Below are positions 37,822-47,304 of a stretch of 49,656 nucleotides of DNA, piece by piece. This DNA comes from Burkholderia singularis (lineage in GTDB: Bacteria; Pseudomonadota; Gammaproteobacteria; Burkholderiales; Burkholderiaceae). Location: NCBI RefSeq assembly GCF_900176645.1, contig NZ_FXAN01000060.1:1-49656 (forward strand), written 5' to 3'. Positions within the stretch are counted from its first letter, which is position 1, and each line of letters starts with the position of its first letter. The translations under genes were made by a program, and so were the position numbers. The notes below the pieces were generated by a model that was given only the letters and a program-made list of their open reading frames with translations, did no database searches and was not told the DNA's origin.

Positions 37822-38745
37822 ATGCAGACGCTCGACGCGGCAATTCTTCCGATACTCATTGCGCTTCTGGCAGGATACGTAAGCGGACGGATCATCGGCC
37901 AAACGGTCCGAACCGTCCTGGTGCGCCTCATCGCGCCGCTCGTTTGGCTGCTCCTGCTGTCGATCGGGCATGAATTCGGCCATGTGCTCAGCCAAGCCTC
38001 CGAGGTGGGCTATGTCGTTGCGCTGGCGCTCATGTTCGCCGCGTTGACGACCTTCATCCCGTGGCTCTTGATCGTGCTGGTTCATCGCCCCGAGACGATG
38101 CGCGACGGCTCCGCGGGCCAGCGGCACGGGCCGGTCCGGGCGATTCTGAAACCGCTGAAGGAATGCGCGATCGCACTTCTGATGGTGGCGATCGGCGTGA
38201 CGATCAGCGTCGTAACGATGCCCGCGTGGCTCCTCAAGCTTCCGCTACCGTCGACCAACCAGCTGCTCTACGCATTGATCTGGCTGGTAGGCGTCGATTT
38301 GATCTCAATCGACGTCAACCGTCAGGTGCTATCGCTGCGCACGCTCGCCGTGCCGATTCTCGTGATACTGGGATCGTGGGCCGGCGGCGCGATCGCATCG
38401 ACGCTCGGCGGCACGCCGTTTGGGGTGGCGCTGGCGCTGTCGAGCGGCTTCGGATGGTTCACGCTGTCCGGCGTGCTGGTGGCGAAATACCTGGGCAGCA
38501 CCTATGGCACGGTTGCGTTGCTCACCGATCTGTTCAGGGAACTGTTCGCCATCGTGTTGCTGTATAGCGCCGGAGCGCGTTTCGCTCATCCGTGCATCGG
38601 CGCGAGCGGCGCAACGGCCTTGGACTCGACGCTCCCGATCATCAAGCAGACGTGCAGGCCGATCGAGATTCCGGTCGCGCTCGTCAGCGGTCTCATCCTG
38701 ACCCTGATCGCGCCATTCCTCATCACGCTCTTTCTGATGAAATAA
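37822..38745 (+). CDS. lysO: Lysine exporter of the LysO family
   Basis: A 307-residue inner-membrane protein of the LysO (YbjE, PF03956) family, which exports lysine and thialysine in E. coli. About eight hydrophobic segments are visible. The conserved family block SGFGWFTLSGVLVAKYLGSTYGTVALLTDLFRELFAIVLL, followed by GASGATALDSTLPIIKQTC, matches E. coli LysO closely in pattern, including the DLFRE charge pair and GATxxDxTLP. It is monocistronic, after a basic-amino-acid binding protein gene and with a dyad over its promoter. The ribosome site is poor. Confidence 0.88.
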   Translation: MQTLDAAILPILIALLAGYVSGRIIGQTVRTVLVRLIAPLVWLLLLSIGHEFGHVLSQASEVGYVVALALMFAALTTFIPWLLIVLVHRPETMRDGSAGQRHGPVRAILKPLKECAIALLMVAIGVTISVVTMPAWLLKLPLPSTNQLLYALIWLVGVDLISIDVNRQVLSLRTLAVPILVILGSWAGGAIASTLGGTPFGVALALSSGFGWFTLSGVLVAKYLGSTYGTVALLTDLFRELFAIVLLYSAGARFAHPCIGASGATALDSTLPIIKQTCRPIEIPVALVSGLILTLIAPFLITLFLMK

Positions 38746-39012
38746 GGGCGGGCTGCTCGACACCATGACCGGCAACGGCAACGCATCGTGCCGTCAAATC
38801 GGCGGCATGCCGCGGCCGGTTGCGCGAAGCACGCGCCGCCGCTCTGCGCACGCCCTCGGCAGCGCCGAACCGACACTCGCATACACCCCCGCATCGCCGA
38901 GCAACGCCCCCCGAAACTGCGCCGTGCGTTTGATGCATCCGCGGCAGCCAACGTACAATCGTCATCTCACTGACATCGAACTCACGCCGCGGCTGCGCCG
39001 CGCATTCCGATC

Positions 39013-40128
39013 ATGCAAACGCAGACCCATCCGTTGATTTCGCCCGCCATCGGCACGGCTCGCCAGATCACCAGCTTCCACTACGGCCCGCGCAGCGGGA
39101 AGAAGGTCTATATTCAGGCGTCGTTGCACGCGGACGAATTGCCTGGCATGCTCGTCGCAACCCTGCTGCGCCGCAAGCTCGAGAAGCTCGAAGCCGCTGG
39201 CAGATTGCGTGACGAAATCGTCGTCGTGCCGATCGCGAATCCGATCGGCCTCTCGCAGCACGTGTTCGGCGACCATCTCGGCCGCTTCGAACTCGGCTCG
39301 ATGCAGAACTTCAACCGCAATTTCCACGATCTGGCGGCGCTCGCGCTCCCGCGCGTCGAAGGCCGCTTGACGCACGATGCAACAAAGAACCTCGCCGCCG
39401 TGCGCGCCGCGATCCGCGAAGCGCTCGATGCGCAGAAGCCGCGCACCGAGCTTGAATCGCAACGGCTCGCGCTGCAGCGGCTATCCTACGACGCCGACGT
39501 CGTGCTCGACCTGCATTGCGATTCCGATGCGGTCATGCACCTGTATACGAATCCGGATCTCTGGGAAGAAGTCGAGCCGCTTGCGCGCTACCTGGGCGCA
39601 AAGGCATCGCTGCTCGCGCTGAACTCGGTGGGCAATCCGTTCGACGAAATCCACAGCTTCTGCTGGTCAGAGCTGCGCAGCCGCTTCGGCGAGCGCTATC
39701 CGATTCCGAATGGTTCGATCTCGGTGACGGTCGAGCTGCGCAGCGAGCGCGACGTGTCATATGCGCTCGCCGAGCACGATGCGCAGGCGCTCGTCGACTA
39801 TCTGACGCTGCGCGGCGCCATCGAAGGCACGCCCGCGCCGCAGCCGCCGCTCGAATTCGCGGCAACACCGCTTGCAGGCACCGAACCGCTCGTCGCGCCA
39901 GTCTCGGGCATCATCGTTTTCCACACGCCGGTAGGCGTGTGGATCGAAGCGGGCCAAGCGGTCGTCGATATCGTCGATCCGCTGACCGAGCGCGTCATTA
40001 CGTTGAAGAGCAGCGTGTCCGGCGTGCTGTACGCACGCCAGATCGCGCGTTTCGCGACAGCCGGCATGGAAATCGCGCGGATCGCCGGAGCGACGCCGTT
40101 CCGGACCGGTTCGCTTTTGTCGGCTTGA
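39013..40128 (+). CDS. Succinylglutamate desuccinylase / aspartoacylase family hydrolase
   Basis: A 371-residue M14-type zinc hydrolase of the AstE/AspA family. Zinc ligands are His39 and Glu42 (LHADELPG) and His168 (LDLHCDSD). The C-terminal 70 residues, starting VAPVSGIIVFHTPVGVWIEAGQAVVDIVDPL, form a biotinyl-lipoyl-like barrel-sandwich found in many family members. The enzyme probably cleaves an N-acyl or acyl-amide bond of an amino acid derivative. No astABCD genes are nearby, so arginine succinylation is not indicated. The gene converges with metQ across a strong hairpin. Confidence 0.85.
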   Translation: MQTQTHPLISPAIGTARQITSFHYGPRSGKKVYIQASLHADELPGMLVATLLRRKLEKLEAAGRLRDEIVVVPIANPIGLSQHVFGDHLGRFELGSMQNFNRNFHDLAALALPRVEGRLTHDATKNLAAVRAAIREALDAQKPRTELESQRLALQRLSYDADVVLDLHCDSDAVMHLYTNPDLWEEVEPLARYLGAKASLLALNSVGNPFDEIHSFCWSELRSRFGERYPIPNGSISVTVELRSERDVSYALAEHDAQALVDYLTLRGAIEGTPAPQPPLEFAATPLAGTEPLVAPVSGIIVFHTPVGVWIEAGQAVVDIVDPLTERVITLKSSVSGVLYARQIARFATAGMEIARIAGATPFRTGSLLSA

Positions 40129-40135
40129 GCCGGCG

Positions 40136-40179
40136 GGGCATGGGCGGCGCTTGCCTAAAAGCACGCGCCGCCCATGCCC
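40136..40179. terminator. Bidirectional hairpin between convergent genes
   Basis: A perfect 15-bp stem (GGGCATGGGCGGCGC at 40136-40150 and its complement at 40165-40179) with a 14-base loop lies between the two stop codons. There is no T-run on either side, but position and strength suggest a shared terminator. Confidence 0.65.
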
Positions 40180-40180
40180 A

Positions 40181-40981
40181 TCAAAACGCCGGAACGATCG
40201 CGCCGTTGAACTTCGTTTCGATGAACTTGCGCACTTCGTCCGATTCATACGCGGCGACGAGTTTCTTCACCCAAGGCTTGTCCTTGTCCTGCGTGCGCAC
40301 GGCGATCAGGTTCGCGTATGGCCCCTTCAGATCCTCGATTGCGATCGCATCCTTCACCGGCGTCAGCCCGGCCTTCACCGCGTAGTCGGTGTTGATCGAT
40401 GCAGCGTCCAGATCCGGCAGCGCGCGCGGCAGTTGCGCGGCGTCAAGTTCGACGAGCTTGAGCTTTTTCGGATTTTCCGCGACGTCGAGCGGCGTCGCAT
40501 TCGCGCCGGTCCCCGCCTTCAACTTGATCAGCCCGTATTTCTGCAACAGCCTCAGCGCACGATTGCCGTTCGACGGATCGTTCTGAATCCCGACCTTCGC
40601 ACCGGCCGGCAGATCCTTGAGCGATTTGTATTTCTTCGAGTAAAAGGCCATCGGCATCACGTAGGTCAACCCGACGCTGACGATCTTATAGCCGCGCTTG
40701 TCGATCTCGCTGTCGAGGAACGGCTGATGCTGAAAACCGTTCGCATCGAGATCGCCCGCGGCAAGCGCCGCATTCGGCTGCACGTAATCGTTGAATTCGA
40801 TCACCTTGAGCGCGAGCCCGTCGCGCGCGGCGACTTTCGTCACCACCGACCAGATGTCCGCATCCGGGCCGCTCATCGTGCCGACCTTCAGTGCCGTGCC
40901 ATCCGCATGTGCGAGCGTTGCCGCCAACGCCAACGCCGCGCCGCCCGCCAGCCGGCGGAAGATCGAAGTCAATCTCTGCAT
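40181..40981 (-). CDS. MetQ/NlpA-family substrate-binding protein
   Basis: A 266-residue binding protein of the MetQ family for methionine or a related compound. Landmarks are LKVGTMSGPDADIWSVVTKVAARDGLALKVIEFNDYVQPNAALAAGDLDANGFQHQPFLD and VGIQNDPSNGNRALRLLQKYGLIKL. Unlike typical MetQ lipoproteins it has no Cys in or near the signal peptide, which ends AHA before DGTA, so it should be a soluble periplasmic protein. ATG 40981 has AAGGGA about 7 bases upstream. No metN or metI is adjacent. Confidence 0.9.
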   Translation of the reverse strand: MQRLTSIFRRLAGGAALALAATLAHADGTALKVGTMSGPDADIWSVVTKVAARDGLALKVIEFNDYVQPNAALAAGDLDANGFQHQPFLDSEIDKRGYKIVSVGLTYVMPMAFYSKKYKSLKDLPAGAKVGIQNDPSNGNRALRLLQKYGLIKLKAGTGANATPLDVAENPKKLKLVELDAAQLPRALPDLDAASINTDYAVKAGLTPVKDAIAIEDLKGPYANLIAVRTQDKDKPWVKKLVAAYESDEVRKFIETKFNGAIVPAF

Positions 40982-41288
40982 GGTGTTCCCTTCCGATCCC
41001 GATTGATTGTCCGTTGAAAGCGCGCATCGTCGCATGCCGCGCCGCAGGGGCCAACCAAGCGATTTTCATACAGATATTCCAGCGCGCGGGCGCACCGCCC
41101 GGTTCACGGCAGCGCCGAACCGCCATGCGCATGCTGGCGGTCCAGTGTGGCGCGGGCGCGACATCCAGACATTGTGACAGCCGTTGTCATATTCATTAAG
41201 TGCGCCATCGATACAGTTCGCTTCCGTTCCTTCCAGGCGCCTTAAAGAGCGTCGCGGAACCCACCTTTTCTACTCGTCGGAGATTTCC

Positions 41289-42443
41289 TTGAACAAGAAA
41301 CTGTTGACCACCGCTATCCTCGCAGCAACGGCGAGCGCGGCGCATGCGCAAAGCAGCGTCACCCTGTACGGCATCATCGATGCCGGTATCAGCTATGTGA
41401 ACCACAGCAAGAACGCAACCGGCGGCTCGAGCAAGCTCTTCAAGTATGACGACGGCGTCGCGCAAGGCAGCCGCTGGGGCCTGCGCGGCACCGAAGATCT
41501 GGGCGGCGGTCTGCGCGCGATCTTCGTGCTCGAAAACGGCTTCAACAGCGGCAACGGCACGATCGGCCAGGGCGGCGCGATCTTCGGCCGTCAAGCTTAC
41601 GTGGGCCTGTCGCAACAAGCATACGGCACGCTGACGTTTGGTCGCCAGTACTCGTTCTCGACCGACATCCTCGGCTCGAACTACTCGACGGGCGGCAACA
41701 CGGTCGCGGGCAACTACGCGTACCACGTCAACGATATCGACCAGCTTACGTCGAGCCGCATCAACAACGCGGTGAAGTTCCAGAGCGCGAACTACGCCGG
41801 CTTCACGTTCGGCGCGTTGTACGGCTTCTCGAACTCGACGAACTTCGCCGGCGCGCCGGCGACGACGGCGGGCACGACGACCACGCCCGGTTCGTCGCGC
41901 GCGTACAGCTTCGGCCTGAACTATGCGAACGGCCCGATCGGCATCGGCGCGGCATACACCGACATCCGCTATCCGAGCCAAGCCACGCCGGCATTCTCGA
42001 CGACGGTCGCGAACATCGGCCTCGGCACGGTGCGCGATCTGCGCAGCTACGGCGTCGGCGCACGCTACATCTGGGGTCCGGCGTCGCTCTGGGCACTGTG
42101 GACGCGCACGCAATTCGACGCTGTGGGCGCGGCGGGCGCGGCATACAACGCCTACGAAGGCGGCGCGAAGTATGCATTCACGCCGGCGCTGTCGGCTGCG
42201 GTCGGCTACACGTATTCGAACCTGACCCGTGCGGGCCAGTCGTATCACTGGAACCAAGTCAACACCGCGCTCGACTACGCGCTCAGCAAGCGCACGGACG
42301 TGTACGGCCTTGTCGTCTACCAGCAAGGTTCGGGCAACGGCGTGCAGGCGCAGATCGGCTCGTCGACGAGCTACTTCAACACGTCGGGCACGGGTTCGAA
42401 GAACCAGATCGCCGCGCGCGTCGGTATCCGCCACAAGTTCTGA
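41289..42443 (+). CDS. General porin with TTG start
   Basis: A 384-residue general porin of the beta-proteobacterial type, different from the one at 4.5 kb. The signal peptide ends at AHA and the mature protein starts QSSVTLYGIIDAG, followed by SRWGLRGTEDLGGG, FGRQAYVGLS, and a C-terminus RVGIRHKF with the terminal Phe. The start is a TTG at 41289 with GGAG 8 bases upstream (41278-41281); there is no in-frame ATG nearer than 41184, which would bury the signal peptide. A strong terminator follows. It is monocistronic. The upstream region has TTGTGA-17-TTAAGT (41173-41201) as a possible promoter, with a TGACA/TGTCA dyad at 41175-41189. Confidence 0.94.
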   Translation: MNKKLLTTAILAATASAAHAQSSVTLYGIIDAGISYVNHSKNATGGSSKLFKYDDGVAQGSRWGLRGTEDLGGGLRAIFVLENGFNSGNGTIGQGGAIFGRQAYVGLSQQAYGTLTFGRQYSFSTDILGSNYSTGGNTVAGNYAYHVNDIDQLTSSRINNAVKFQSANYAGFTFGALYGFSNSTNFAGAPATTAGTTTTPGSSRAYSFGLNYANGPIGIGAAYTDIRYPSQATPAFSTTVANIGLGTVRDLRSYGVGARYIWGPASLWALWTRTQFDAVGAAGAAYNAYEGGAKYAFTPALSAAVGYTYSNLTRAGQSYHWNQVNTALDYALSKRTDVYGLVVYQQGSGNGVQAQIGSSTSYFNTSGTGSKNQIAARVGIRHKF

Positions 42444-42479
42444 GCCAGCGCTCGGCAATTCGCGGCATATCGCGGCAAA

Positions 42480-42511
42480 ACGCCCCGCACTTCGTGCGGG
42501 GCGTTTTTTTT
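42480..42511 (+). terminator. Intrinsic terminator after the porin
   Basis: A perfect 11-bp stem ACGCCCCGCAC / GTGCGGGGCGT with a TTC loop is followed by a run of eight T. Confidence 0.95.
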
Positions 42512-42650
42512 GCGCCTTTTAAGTTTCGCTTAATTCTGAATTGAGAGGATACTCACACCCCCCCTGTTGGCCGCCTGAGCATCGGCGGCATTTTTTTATC
42601 CGGATCGAGGCGGCACGCGCCGCCCATGCAAGACAGGATCGGAGGAAACG

Positions 42651-42911
42651 ATGATTGAGGATACCGTTTTCAGCGGTCTGCATACGTTGCTCACGCACGA
42701 ACATGCATTCCCGGTGCAGAGCTGCCGCGTTTCGGTCACCATGCAGCGGCCATGGGGACGCCCGTATCGTCTCGTCGAATGGACGATGCATCTCGATGCG
42801 CCCGCGCGCCGCCGGATCGTGCCGGCCGAAAGCACCGAAGCCGAAATCGCCGAGGCCGTCGCGTCTCACGTGCCGGGGCGGCTGTACGAAGGCGGCACCG
42901 CACTATATTGA
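42651..42911 (+). CDS. Small protein of unknown function
   Basis: An 86-residue soluble protein with a strong GGAGGA ribosome site about 6 bases before its ATG. The sequence (VFSGLHTLLTHEHAFPVQSC, then YRLVEWTMHLDAPARRRIV) suggests a small alpha/beta fold, and the end is a helix EAEIAEAVASHVPGRL. No family is recognised. It lies between the porin terminator and the DUF6232 gene. Confidence 0.65.
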   Translation: MIEDTVFSGLHTLLTHEHAFPVQSCRVSVTMQRPWGRPYRLVEWTMHLDAPARRRIVPAESTEAEIAEAVASHVPGRLYEGGTALY

Positions 42912-43072
42912 CGTGCATTGCGGTGTGCATCGGCGCGGCAGCAGCATGACGCTGTCTCGATAGCTGTCCTGACGATCATCATCCTGGCCGGCTTGGCTGG
43001 CCTGGTCACCGTTCTTTCCGCTCGCGGCCTTCCATTGCCGCGCGCTGCGGCATCGGGTCTCGCTATCCCCGC

Positions 43073-43089
43073 GGGTAAATCTGTTACCC
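43073..43089 (+). promoter_or_regulatory. Dyad upstream of the DUF6232 gene
   Basis: A perfect inverted repeat GGGTAA-N5-TTACCC lies about 29 bases before the start codon of the next gene and may be an operator. Confidence 0.3.
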
Positions 43090-43117
43090 TGCGCGTTTTC
43101 CGTTTTGCAATGCCTCG

Positions 43118-43504
43118 ATGGAAAACGCCTTCAACGAACGCGGCGTGACGATCACGCGCAACGGCCTGTCCGCCGGCGGGCAACTCTTCGCGCTGCGCGA
43201 AATTCGTGATGTCGAAGTTCTGACTATCCCCAAAAATAAGCTCGTGCCGTGGTCGATCTCGCTGATCGGGCTCGCCGCCGCAATCTATGGCGGCCTGAGC
43301 GGCACGAACGTGCTGCTCGTCGCGGGCGTGATGCTCATCGTCGTCGGTTATCTGGCGTGGACCACGCAGGATGTCACTCATCAGCTCATCGTCGTCATGC
43401 CCGACGGCAAGCACGAAGCGCTCACCAGCGTCGAGCGCGATTTCGTCGAGCGAGCGGCGCGTGCGGTGCGCGCGGCGCAAGCCGCAAACGCTGCCGCGCC
43501 TTGA
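43118..43504 (+). CDS. DUF6232-like small membrane protein
   Basis: A 128-residue protein with a soluble N-terminus of about 42 residues (ERGVTITRNGLSAGGQLFALREIRDVEV, a PH-like strand pattern), two adjoining membrane segments at about 44-80 (WSISLIGLAAAIYGGLSG and VLLVAGVMLIVVGYLAW) and a C-terminal part LIVVMPDGKHEALTSVERDFVERAARAVRAA. This layout matches the DUF6232 family of unknown function. No strong ribosome site precedes ATG 43118. Confidence 0.7.
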   Translation: MENAFNERGVTITRNGLSAGGQLFALREIRDVEVLTIPKNKLVPWSISLIGLAAAIYGGLSGTNVLLVAGVMLIVVGYLAWTTQDVTHQLIVVMPDGKHEALTSVERDFVERAARAVRAAQAANAAAP

Positions 43505-43560
43505 TGCAGCCCGACACGACCTTCGCCGTGCGCATGGCCCACCATCGCGGTCGACCCGAT

Positions 43561-44595
43561 TCACCCGGCATCGGCGCAATCACGCTGCGCGTCGCGCTGC
43601 GACACGATCCGGCCGGGCGTGAATGGTGCCATCCGGCCGTTCTTCAGCCAATCGAGCGAAATCGGCCACAGGCTCGCCTCGAAGCGGCTGTGAAAGAACG
43701 CGAAATGCCCGATGCGATCCGCGCCAATCGCATCGGGAGAAATCCGCAGATGCACGACGCGGCTGCGCGTGAAATACCGGAGTAGCCGCTCGATCGCCGA
43801 AACCGTGCCGAATTCGTCGTCGGTGACGCTTGTCGCGAGCACCGGTGCGCGCAGCGCCGCAAAGCGGCGCACCAGCGCACGGCGTTGCACGTCGTCGCGC
43901 AAAATCGGCGCGCGGCGATAGGTATCCTCGAAATTCGGCCGGCTGCGGCTCCACGACAGCGCAACGCCCTTCGGCGTATCCTCCATCCAGCCGAAGCGCT
44001 TGGCCGGAACATAGCCGCAGAGCGCCGCGAGCAGCGGCATCAGCCAATGCCATTTCCACAGCATTGAAAACTTGTGCCGGGCCGCGTAGTCGCGCCAATA
44101 CGCATACTGCGCTCCCATCATGAACACGCGGCGAATCCGTGCGTTCGACGGCGCGAGTCCAACCACGAAGCCGCCGATGCTGTGCGCGACCACATCGATC
44201 GGCTGCCCCGCAAACGCATCGAGCACATGGCGCAGCACCGCTTCGAAATCGAGTTCGCCCCAGTCGAGCCAGGTGGCGTCGAAATGTGCAAGCCGCTCAG
44301 GCCGTGATTCGCCGATGCCGCGATAATCGTAGACGATCGCATCGTAACCGTGCCGATGCAAATACGCGGCGAAGCGGAAATAGTACCGGCAGCGCACCGA
44401 TGTCGCCGCGTTGACGATGACCACGGGCCTCGGCTCGCCACCGGCGGGCACCGCGCGGTGGCGCCAAACGAAACCCTTGATCGGATAGCCGTCGGCCGCC
44501 GTCACGGTGATCGGCTCCGGCTCGGTTAAGCCCGTGTCGTTATCGTCTGTCCCGCTCGCTACGCTGATTTCGCCCGTCCCGGTCATTTCGCTCAT
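43561..44595 (-). CDS. Alpha/beta hydrolase
   Basis: A 344-residue alpha/beta hydrolase of the serine-aminopeptidase/lysophospholipase-like type. The nucleophile elbow is AHSIGG in DVVAHSIGGFVVGL, the YDYRGIGESRP segment supplies the pre-elbow strand, TSVTDDEFG carries the probable acid and GHFAFF the probable catalytic His. ATG 44595 is preferred because GAGGA precedes it by about 9 bases; two earlier in-frame starts (44679, 44625) exist. The first 30 residues are low-complexity Thr/Asp/Glu. Substrate unknown. A LysR gene is divergent from it, which may control it. Confidence 0.8.
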   Translation of the reverse strand: MSEMTGTGEISVASGTDDNDTGLTEPEPITVTAADGYPIKGFVWRHRAVPAGGEPRPVVIVNAATSVRCRYYFRFAAYLHRHGYDAIVYDYRGIGESRPERLAHFDATWLDWGELDFEAVLRHVLDAFAGQPIDVVAHSIGGFVVGLAPSNARIRRVFMMGAQYAYWRDYAARHKFSMLWKWHWLMPLLAALCGYVPAKRFGWMEDTPKGVALSWSRSRPNFEDTYRRAPILRDDVQRRALVRRFAALRAPVLATSVTDDEFGTVSAIERLLRYFTRSRVVHLRISPDAIGADRIGHFAFFHSRFEASLWPISLDWLKNGRMAPFTPGRIVSQRDAQRDCADAG

Positions 44596-44748
44596 CCCAT
44601 CATCCTCAGCATGCACACCCGTCATGCGCACCACCGCTGCCGGCGCGCCGCATCGCGGTTCGTGCGGATTGCACCGCATTGCCTATTGCACTTGACCTTC
44701 GCGATTCGCTCAATCAATCTTCCCGCATCTCTCGCATGAGGAGTGCGC

Positions 44749-45687
44749 ATGGCAGTCCCTCTCGTCAAGCTCCCGCCGCTCGATCTGATCCGCGGTTTTG
44801 TCGCGGTCGGGCGGCGCATGAGCATCACCGTCGCCGCGCAGGATCTGTGCGTCACGCAGTCTGCCGTCAGCCGGCAGATCAATGCGCTCGAAACAACTCT
44901 CGGCGTGCGCCTGCTCAACCGCGGTTACCGGTCCATCTCGCTCACCGCCGATGGCGAGCGGCTGTTTCGCGCGGCAGACGGCGCGATCCAGCAATTGCAG
45001 GAAGCCGTCGACGCGCTTACGCATCCGACGACGCGCCAGCCGGTGACGATCACCGCGAGCATCGGCGTCGCCGCGTTGTGGCTGCTGCCGAGGCTCGGCA
45101 ACCTGCAGCGCCGTCATCCCGACATCGATCTGCGCGTCGCCGCAAACGACAAGATACTCGACGCGCGCGCCGAGGGCATCGATCTGGCCATCCGCTATTC
45201 GCCGGCGAGCAGCGCGCCGCCTGCGTCGATCCGCCTGTTCGACGAATCGATCATGCCCGTCGCCCATCCGTCGCTCGGGGTCCACACCCTCGACGCCGTC
45301 GCGCTCGCCCGCCACGTGCTGCTCGAATTCGACGGTCCGCGCCGGCCGCTGCTGCGGTGGTCCGATCATTTGAGCGCGCTCGGCCTTGACGATGCGCCCA
45401 CACGCGGCATTCTGCGCTTCAACCAGTACGACCAGGTGATCCAGGCAGCGCTGGCGGGCAGCGGAATCGCACTCGGGCGGCGTGCGCTCGTCGAGCCGCT
45501 GCTCGCGGAAGGCCGGCTTGTCGCGATTGGCGAGCCCGGCGCCGGCCGTGCATCCGGGCACGCGTATTGGCTTCATCAGACCGAAGCGGTGGCGCGCGAC
45601 GATGTGCGCGCGGTGGTCGCATGGATCATGGACGAAGCCTCCGCGATGGCGGATGCGGACGTGGATGCCGATGCCGATCCGGCTTGA
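44749..45687 (+). CDS. LysR-family regulator, GcvA-like
   Basis: A 312-residue LysR-type regulator. The helix-turn-helix region is SITVAAQDLCVTQSAVSRQINALETTLGVRLLNRGYRSISLT and the effector domain includes VTITASIGVAALWLLPRLGNLQRRHPDIDLRV and DLAIRYSP, as in the GcvA subgroup. ATG 44749 is chosen over the GTG at 44743 because AGGAG lies about 7 bases before it. The C-terminus ends in an Asp/Ala-rich tail. It is divergent from the alpha/beta hydrolase and 347 bp before an MFS gene on the same strand; either may be its target. Confidence 0.88.
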   Translation: MAVPLVKLPPLDLIRGFVAVGRRMSITVAAQDLCVTQSAVSRQINALETTLGVRLLNRGYRSISLTADGERLFRAADGAIQQLQEAVDALTHPTTRQPVTITASIGVAALWLLPRLGNLQRRHPDIDLRVAANDKILDARAEGIDLAIRYSPASSAPPASIRLFDESIMPVAHPSLGVHTLDAVALARHVLLEFDGPRRPLLRWSDHLSALGLDDAPTRGILRFNQYDQVIQAALAGSGIALGRRALVEPLLAEGRLVAIGEPGAGRASGHAYWLHQTEAVARDDVRAVVAWIMDEASAMADADVDADADPA

Positions 45688-46034
45688 CGATCGCGCTGAC
45701 GCCACCGGAAGACGCAACATGTTTCGCCGCGTCGCCGAGGCGCGCAATGCACGCTGAAATCAAACGGCATATGGCCCGCGAAGCCGGTGCGCGCCGGCCA
45801 ACCTGCCACGAAACCCCATGCCAGCGGCGCTCTCCCCGCCGTCGCCACGCTCGCATGCGTGCCACGCATGCGAATTCAACCTAAGAGTCACTTGAGCGGC
45901 CGCACCCGTCAGCGCTTTAATGGCCAAACGACGGTCGCCGAACGCGCGCCCGTCGAAGTCGAATCCGCACGGCGCGCGCAGCGCTGCCAGCCGCGCGACG
46001 ACACTTGGTCGAATCGAACACATGACGGAGACAT
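45688..46034. other. Intergenic region before the MFS gene
   Basis: No gene, strong hairpin or repeat is evident in these 347 bases. CGGAG at 46026-46030 is the probable ribosome site of the MFS gene. Confidence 0.35.
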
Positions 46035-47267
46035 ATGGTGATCGGACCCGCAGACGCGTGGCAACACCGCTGGCGACTCGTAGTGGCAGGCGGACTTCTA
46101 ATGGGCGCGGCGCTCGGCGTGCGCAATGTGCAGGGGCTGTTTCTGCTGCCCGTCACCATCGAGCACGGCTGGCCGCGCGAGACATTCGGCTTCGCGCTGG
46201 CGCTGCAAAACCTGCTGTGGGGCGTCGCGCAACCGTTCACCGGCATGATCGCAGACCGCTTCGGTTCTGCCCGCGTAATCGCCGCAGGCGCAGTGCTCTA
46301 CGCACTCGGCCTCGTCGTGATGGCGCACACGGCGTCGGCCGGCGTCTATACGCTGGGGACCGGTGTGCTGGTTGGGATCGCGCTATCGGGCACCGCGTTC
46401 GGCGCGGTGTACGGCGCGCTGTCGCGGTTGTTTCCGGCCGAGCAGCGTGCTTGGGCGCTCGGCGTCGCCGGAACGATCGGCGGCCTCGGCCAGTTCTGCA
46501 TGGTGCCGCTTACGCAACAGATGATCGCCGGGCTCGGCTGGGTGTCGGCGATCGTCGTGCTCGCCGCCGTGATGTTTGCTACCGCGCCGCTCGCCGCTTG
46601 GCTGCGCGAGCGCCGTGCCGAACCCGGCGTGCCCGGCGATGACGGACAAACGATGCGTGCGGCGATTCGCGAAGCGCTATCCCACCGTGGCTTCTGGCTG
46701 CTGAATCTCGGTTTTCTTGCCTGTGGATTCCAGCTTGCATTCATCACCGCGCACCTGCCCGCGTATCTGCTCGACAAAGGCATGAGCGCACGCCAAGCGG
46801 GCATCGCGCTTGCGAGCATCGCACTTGCCAATACGATCGGCACGTTCCTGTGCGGTTATGCGGGCGGCTTTCTGCGTCGCAAGTATCTGCTGTCGGGCAT
46901 CTACTTCGTGCGCGCGGCCGCGATGCTGCTGTTCGTGACGCTGCCGCTCACGCCTGCGAGCCTCTATGCGTTTTCGTTCGTGATGGGACTCGTCTGGCTC
47001 GGCACGGCACCGCTGACAAACGGATTGGTGTCGCAAGTGTTCGGCGTGCGCTACATCACGACGCTGTTCGGCTTCGTATTCTTCGGCCACCAGCTCGGCA
47101 GCTTTTTCGGCGTATGGCTCGGCGGCGTCGTGTTCGACGCGACCCATTCATACGATCTGCTGTGGTATGGCTCGGCCGCGCTCGGCGTGATCGCCGCAGT
47201 GCTGCATCTGCCGATCGACGATCAGCAAGTCACGCGGCTTGCCGCGCCGGGCGTCAGGCTGACATGA
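46035..47267 (+). CDS. MFS transporter (OFA / monocarboxylate-like type)
   Basis: A 410-residue major facilitator with about 12 membrane segments. TM1 contains GVRNVQGLFLLPVTIEHGWPRETFGFALALQNLLWGVAQPFTGMIADRFGSARV, the N-terminal motif of the OFA/monocarboxylate-type group, and the second half starts with RGFWLLNLGFLACGFQLAFITAHLPAYLLDKGMSARQAG. The family exchanges or takes up small carboxylates such as oxalate, formate or lactate. ATG 46035 has CGGAG just upstream. A perfect 13-bp hairpin follows the gene. The preceding LysR gene is the probable regulator. Confidence 0.87.
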   Translation: MVIGPADAWQHRWRLVVAGGLLMGAALGVRNVQGLFLLPVTIEHGWPRETFGFALALQNLLWGVAQPFTGMIADRFGSARVIAAGAVLYALGLVVMAHTASAGVYTLGTGVLVGIALSGTAFGAVYGALSRLFPAEQRAWALGVAGTIGGLGQFCMVPLTQQMIAGLGWVSAIVVLAAVMFATAPLAAWLRERRAEPGVPGDDGQTMRAAIREALSHRGFWLLNLGFLACGFQLAFITAHLPAYLLDKGMSARQAGIALASIALANTIGTFLCGYAGGFLRRKYLLSGIYFVRAAAMLLFVTLPLTPASLYAFSFVMGLVWLGTAPLTNGLVSQVFGVRYITTLFGFVFFGHQLGSFFGVWLGGVVFDATHSYDLLWYGSAALGVIAAVLHLPIDDQQVTRLAAPGVRLT

Positions 47268-47304
47268 GGTGAGCGATGCGCTCTTGTCGAAAAACAGCTC
47301 GGCC

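Noticed and set aside
39013..40128. Assignment of the M14-type hydrolase to arginine succinyltransferase degradation (astE)
   Set aside because: No astA, astB, astC or astD genes are nearby and the family includes many other acylases, so no symbol was given.
41196..42458. Minus-strand frame of 420 codons opposite the second porin
   Set aside because: It is an exact antisense shadow of the porin with Arg/Ala/Val-rich random composition.
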